Source: Girardinichthys multiradiatus
Lineage: Eukaryota > Chordata > Actinopteri > Cyprinodontiformes > Goodeidae
Direction: 5' to 3'
NCBI RefSeq assembly: GCF_021462225.1
Contig: NC_061805.1
Span: forward strand, 30,645,958 to 30,709,957
DNA length: 64,000 nt
Shown in pieces: positions 60,500 through 64,000 of this stretch. The number at the start of each line of letters is the position of its first letter. The stretch's first letter is position 1. The notes beneath the pieces were generated by a model that did no database searches, was not told the DNA's origin, and saw only the letters and a program-made list of their open reading frames with translations. The position numbers were made by a program, and so were the translations under genes.

Positions 60500-62879
60500 C
60501 TTAAAGAGGAAACACATTAACACTCATTAATCATATGATGTTGTAGGAAAAGCTAATTAAAAGATGTGTTTTAAGAAGCGTTCATTAAAATATGCATACA
60601 TATAAATAACCCTATGCAGAACTAATGATGCAGTCAAAAAGCACGCTGAATAATTCACTGTAATGTCAAAAGGTTAGAGTAATATGGAGATAAAACAAAA
60701 AAACTTAAAAGGGCAGAATGGTCATTTAGATAAGCAGACTTCCTTGTTATGAGAGTAAATTTCGACAACAGCATATAGGGCATATGGTTAGATGAAAGAG
60801 GAACAAAGATTCCAGATGAAAGGGTTTAAAAACAAATCACAGAGAAGAACAAAAGGCTACAATATGAAAGCACAAGGTAAAGAAACCAGTCATATACTGT
60901 ATATGGTAGATTAGATTAGAGAGCGCTGATAAAGAGCTGCCTGCTCATGCATCTCTTGGTTTCTCTGTCTTTTTTCTTTTTTAGAGCTCACGTGAGAGCT
61001 ATCACAAGATAGCTGCCATGTGTCTGAAGTCCTTTGATGCCCAAACAGGAGATTAAAGGCAAAAAAAAAAAAAACAGGAAGAAGTGGGTCACCAAGTTTC
61101 ATGGGATTCCCTTCAATCTCATATGTTTGCCAGATGCTCCGTTCCCTCCCTCATGTCAATCCCTCACCATCTGAGACCTCCACACTTTGCAGTACTCCAA
61201 AGCGCTTGAAGAAATTGCCATGTACCATGCTTGTACTCCAAAGTTTGGCTTTTAGAAGCTAGAAAAGTTAACAGATACAATAGGAGGAGGAGACAAGGAA
61301 TAACAGCCCATTGCCTGCTGAGTCGCTTACATAAGAGCAGGTATGTTTAAAATGCTGAACATCTGCGGTAGAGTCTGAACTGCACATATTTAGCTGCTGC
61401 AGACATTCCCAGCAGTTAGAAACCAAAGAGGTGTTTGCACATGGTTTTTATTCTGTGAAATTCAGACAGTTTTAGGTTTTTCATGAAACTAAAGAAACAC
61501 CAATCAACCCGGGATTCTTCCATGAGGGAAAGATTAGCATTTTAATGCAGAAAATCACTGGAACAGATGGAAAATCGAGGGTAAAAGTGTTTGAAGTTTG
61601 ATTCATTCTCCAAAGAGCACATTCTTATTATGTTTGATGAGAAAGAATAAATGTGACTATTGGCCCATCTGGTTTGTTAAAAGCAGGTAGAAGTTTTCTA
61701 TAAAAACAATCTAATCTCTATAAAAGTAACAGACTTCTGCTTAAAGAAAATAGATAACATGGTGCACTCCTTTACTCTGAATTATTCAACCTCTCACTAG
61801 TGCTCTCAATTAACCCGCTCTTATTAAAGCCATGAGCATGTTCAACATCTAGAACACAACTGGCTGGAAATAAAATGTCAAGTGCAAAATAAATAAAGGG
61901 TGGTAGCACAGATAAGTCCTGAAAGAAGTCAGAATAATTAATGTTTGGATCAATATTAATAGGCTAAGCTGTCACTGCGTAATTATGGTTACATTAAAGT
62001 TTTATGGTCATTAATTAAAAGTGACTTTGGCATCACTATCTAGGCCATGACCGCCTTCCCATAAACAAGCCAAAACTAATTAATGGAGGAGCTCACAGAC
62101 AGCGGGAATCTGCAGCAAATAAGAAGTCTGATATACGTTTCTCGGCCTCTCTAAAGTGTAATTATAGATGGAAATAGAGCTGGAAAACTAGGAATATAGT
62201 GGTGAGAAATAAAAGAGAAGGAAGTAAGCATTCATTGGAAGCTTCACGTCAATAAACTTCTAGTTAATTCTTTTTCCACTAAATGTTTCTGTAGCTCCAG
62301 AGAAGAGGAAAAATTTTCACCCATCTGTGCCTGTTTTGTTTTCTTGAACCCCCCCAGTATGAGGTTAATATGACAGATTGTTCCTTTCTTTTCATGTTTC
62401 TTTCTTCTACGTTTCAGACTTCAGGATGACTTTACCCATTTCTACATTATAGCAAGGCAGAAATGTTTATGTAAAATTTATTGTACTTAATCCTGCACAC
62501 ACATCACAATGACATCAAACTGGGAGGGGAGAAATAGGTACTGGGTTGTTTTGAAGTGTCCTGGAGGTCACAGAAGAACCCGGAAAAACACCTAAAGCTC
62601 TGTATGCCTCACTTGCCTCAGTTAAGGTCCGAGTTCATGATTCAACAATAATAAAGAGAGATTGGGGAAAAATGGCCTGCATGTGAGAGGTTCAAGGCCG
62701 GAACCACTTCTGACCCAAAAGAACTTAAAGGCCCGTCTCACATGTCTCCCAAATAACATGATAATATAAAAGACTTTTAGGAAAATCTTCTGTGGACAGA
62801 CTTTTAGACAGTTCGAGTTCTAAAATGTTATCTTATCTGTTACATTTGGCATAATCTTTCTCAGGATTTGAGAAAAAAA
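60500..62879. other. pcsk5 intron, nothing recognised
   Basis: Checked for the upstream catalytic-domain exon (a segment ending LALEAN before the 60499 exon) on the minus strand and did not find it, so that exon lies beyond 64000. Confidence 0.45.
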
Positions 62880-63185
62880 ACATAATACAGTTAAACACGG
62901 CGGTTGCAGTGTGATGGTCGGGGCCTGCTTTGCTGCTTTAAGACCTAAGCGAGTTGCTATAATTGTTGAAGCCATAAATTCCCCTCTCTACAAGTAACAT
63001 GATCTGACGCATACAAGCAAATTCATCTCTGAATGGCCCAAACCTAGAGCCAGGTTGGTTGGGATCATTTTCTTACCTTTATTAAAGAATTCATCATTTC
63101 CACTATCATTAAAGGTTGTTTGCTGATGTGAAACATTAAATATTGACCAAAAAAAAGTAAAACCAGGAGTAAATTATTTTTTGCA
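62880..63185 (+). mobile_element. Tc1 relic next to the LINE
   Basis: acagttaaacacggcggttg, gtgatggtcggggcctgctt and aattcatctctgaatggccc are phrases of a Tc1 transposase gene around the VKHGGG and SPD regions, with large deletions. Confidence 0.65.
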
Positions 63186-64000
63186 GCATCTTGAACCGTC
63201 ACCTTAACGTGGTGGAGGGGTTTGAGTGCTCAAATGATCCTAGAGGCTATGTTGTCTGGGGCCTAAATGCCCCTGGTAGGGTCTCCCATGGCAAACAGGT
63301 TCTAGGTGATGGGTCAGACACAGAATGGTTCAAGAACCCCTCATGAAGAACACAATATCGAGGCACGTGACGTCGCCCGGTACGGCGGAGCCGGGGTCCC
63401 ACCCTGGAGCCAGGCCTGGGGTCGGGACTCGTCGGAGAGCGCCTGGTGGCTGGGTTGCTCCTCGCGGGACCCGGCCGGGCCAAGCCCGAACGAGAGACGC
63501 GAGGCCATCCTCCAGTGGGCCCACCACCTGCAGGGGGAACCGTGAGGGACCGGTGCAAAGAGGATTGGGTGGCGGACGAAGGTGGAGACCTCAACGGCCC
63601 GATCCCCGGATGCTTAGGCTGGCTCTAGGGACGTGGAATGTCACCTCGCTGGGGGGGAAGGAGTCTGAGCATGTGCGGGAGGTCGAGAGATATCAACTAG
63701 AAATAGTCGGGCTCGCCTCCACGCACAGCGTGGGCTCTGGAACCCATCTCCTTGAGAGGGGTTGGACTCTCTTCTACTCTGGAGTGGCCCACGGGGAGAG
63801 GCGGCGGGCTGGTGTGGGTTTGCTTGTTGCCCCCCAGCTCAGCCGTCTCGTGTTTGGGTTTACCCCAGTGGATGAGAGGGTTGTATCCCTGCACCTTCGG
63901 GTTGGGGAGAGGTCTCTGACTATCATTTCAGCCTACGGGCCGAGTGGTAGTGCAGAGTACCCTGCCTTCTTGGCGTCCCTGTCGGGGGTGCTGGATAGTG
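63186..64000 (+). mobile_element. Non-LTR retrotransposon (LINE), 5' end, continues past window
   Basis: Sudden change to GC-rich sequence at ttgaaccgtcaccttaacgt, a conserved 5' region of an abundant fish LINE. The 5' UTR-like part contains ccatggcaaacaggttctag and ccaccctggagccaggcctg. It lies antisense to pcsk5. The clade cannot be fixed without the reverse transcriptase part. Confidence 0.8.
63610..64000 (+). CDS. LINE ORF, N-terminal endonuclease domain (partial)
   Basis: From ATG at 63610 the frame is open for 130 codons to the window end. It reads MLRLALGTWNVTSLGGKESE, then VREVERYQLEIVGLASTHS, RGWTLFYSGVAHGERRRAG, and ISAYGPSGSAEYPAFLASL. The GTWNVTSL start and the IVGLxST and GVGLLV strands are the first motifs of AP-type endonucleases that nick target DNA for LINE insertion. 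The reverse transcriptase lies outside. Confidence 0.85.
   Translation, partial: MLRLALGTWNVTSLGGKESEHVREVERYQLEIVGLASTHSVGSGTHLLERGWTLFYSGVAHGERRRAGVGLLVAPQLSRLVFGFTPVDERVVSLHLRVGERSLTIISAYGPSGSAEYPAFLASLSGVLDS

Noticed and set aside
61120..61260. Possible upstream catalytic exon of pcsk5
   Set aside because: Reverse translation shows none of the expected convertase motifs and no phase-compatible donor.
63247..63594. 115-codon minus-strand ORF rich in Pro and Arg
   Set aside because: Antisense of the GC-rich LINE 5' region; composition effect.

Overview
The window is nuclear DNA of a ray-finned (teleost) fish. It holds the 3' two thirds of one large gene, pcsk5 (proprotein convertase subtilisin/kexin type 5), on the minus strand. 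Spliced translation of the minus strand gives the C-terminal end of the S8 subtilase domain, the P domain and a long run of furin-like cysteine-rich repeats in the order of vertebrate PC5. The teleost assignment rests on the introns, which carry fish-type Tc1/mariner elements, a V-SINE, a tRNA-derived SINE and a fish LINE. Species, and pcsk5a versus pcsk5b, cannot be decided from the sequence.

Layout, in transcription order from high to low coordinates. At 60499-57080 are the end of the catalytic domain and the start of the P domain. At 52415-43794 is the P domain and the linker to the Cys-rich region. At 43594-33425 are the first furin-like repeats. At 32149-32034 is an alternative terminal exon with its own stop codon and a poly(A) signal, encoding the soluble PC5A-type C-terminus. 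At 20215-1596 are the further repeats of the long PC5B-type isoform. I place 26 shared or PC5B exons with intact GT/AG borders and continuous phase (3814 nt, about 1271 codons, about 21 furin repeats) plus the PC5A exon. The signal peptide, prodomain and most of the catalytic domain lie beyond base 64000. The transmembrane and cytoplasmic exons lie before base 1.

The introns are full of transposable elements of different ages. The youngest are two 1270-bp Tc1/mariner elements of DD36E type in inverted orientation (46953-48222, dead; 48754-50023, with an intact 343-residue transposase) and two copies of a roughly 1.6-kb DD34E Tc1 element with 201-bp terminal inverted repeats (from before base 1 to 1159, open reading frame to the window edge; 50026-51622, frameshifted). 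Three of these four sit inside the remains of an old Sleeping Beauty-type element. Older Tc1 families, an ISL2EU-like element, a hAT MITE and LINE and SINE pieces fill other introns. A LINE 5' end with an open endonuclease reading frame starts near 63186 and runs off the right edge.

I found no prokaryotic-type system, CRISPR array or RNA gene. The best leads are the PC5A/PC5B terminal-exon switch, the nested and inverted transposon cluster, the uninterrupted transposases, and a duplicated coding-like segment (7793-8008 and 11158-11373) that I cannot identify.
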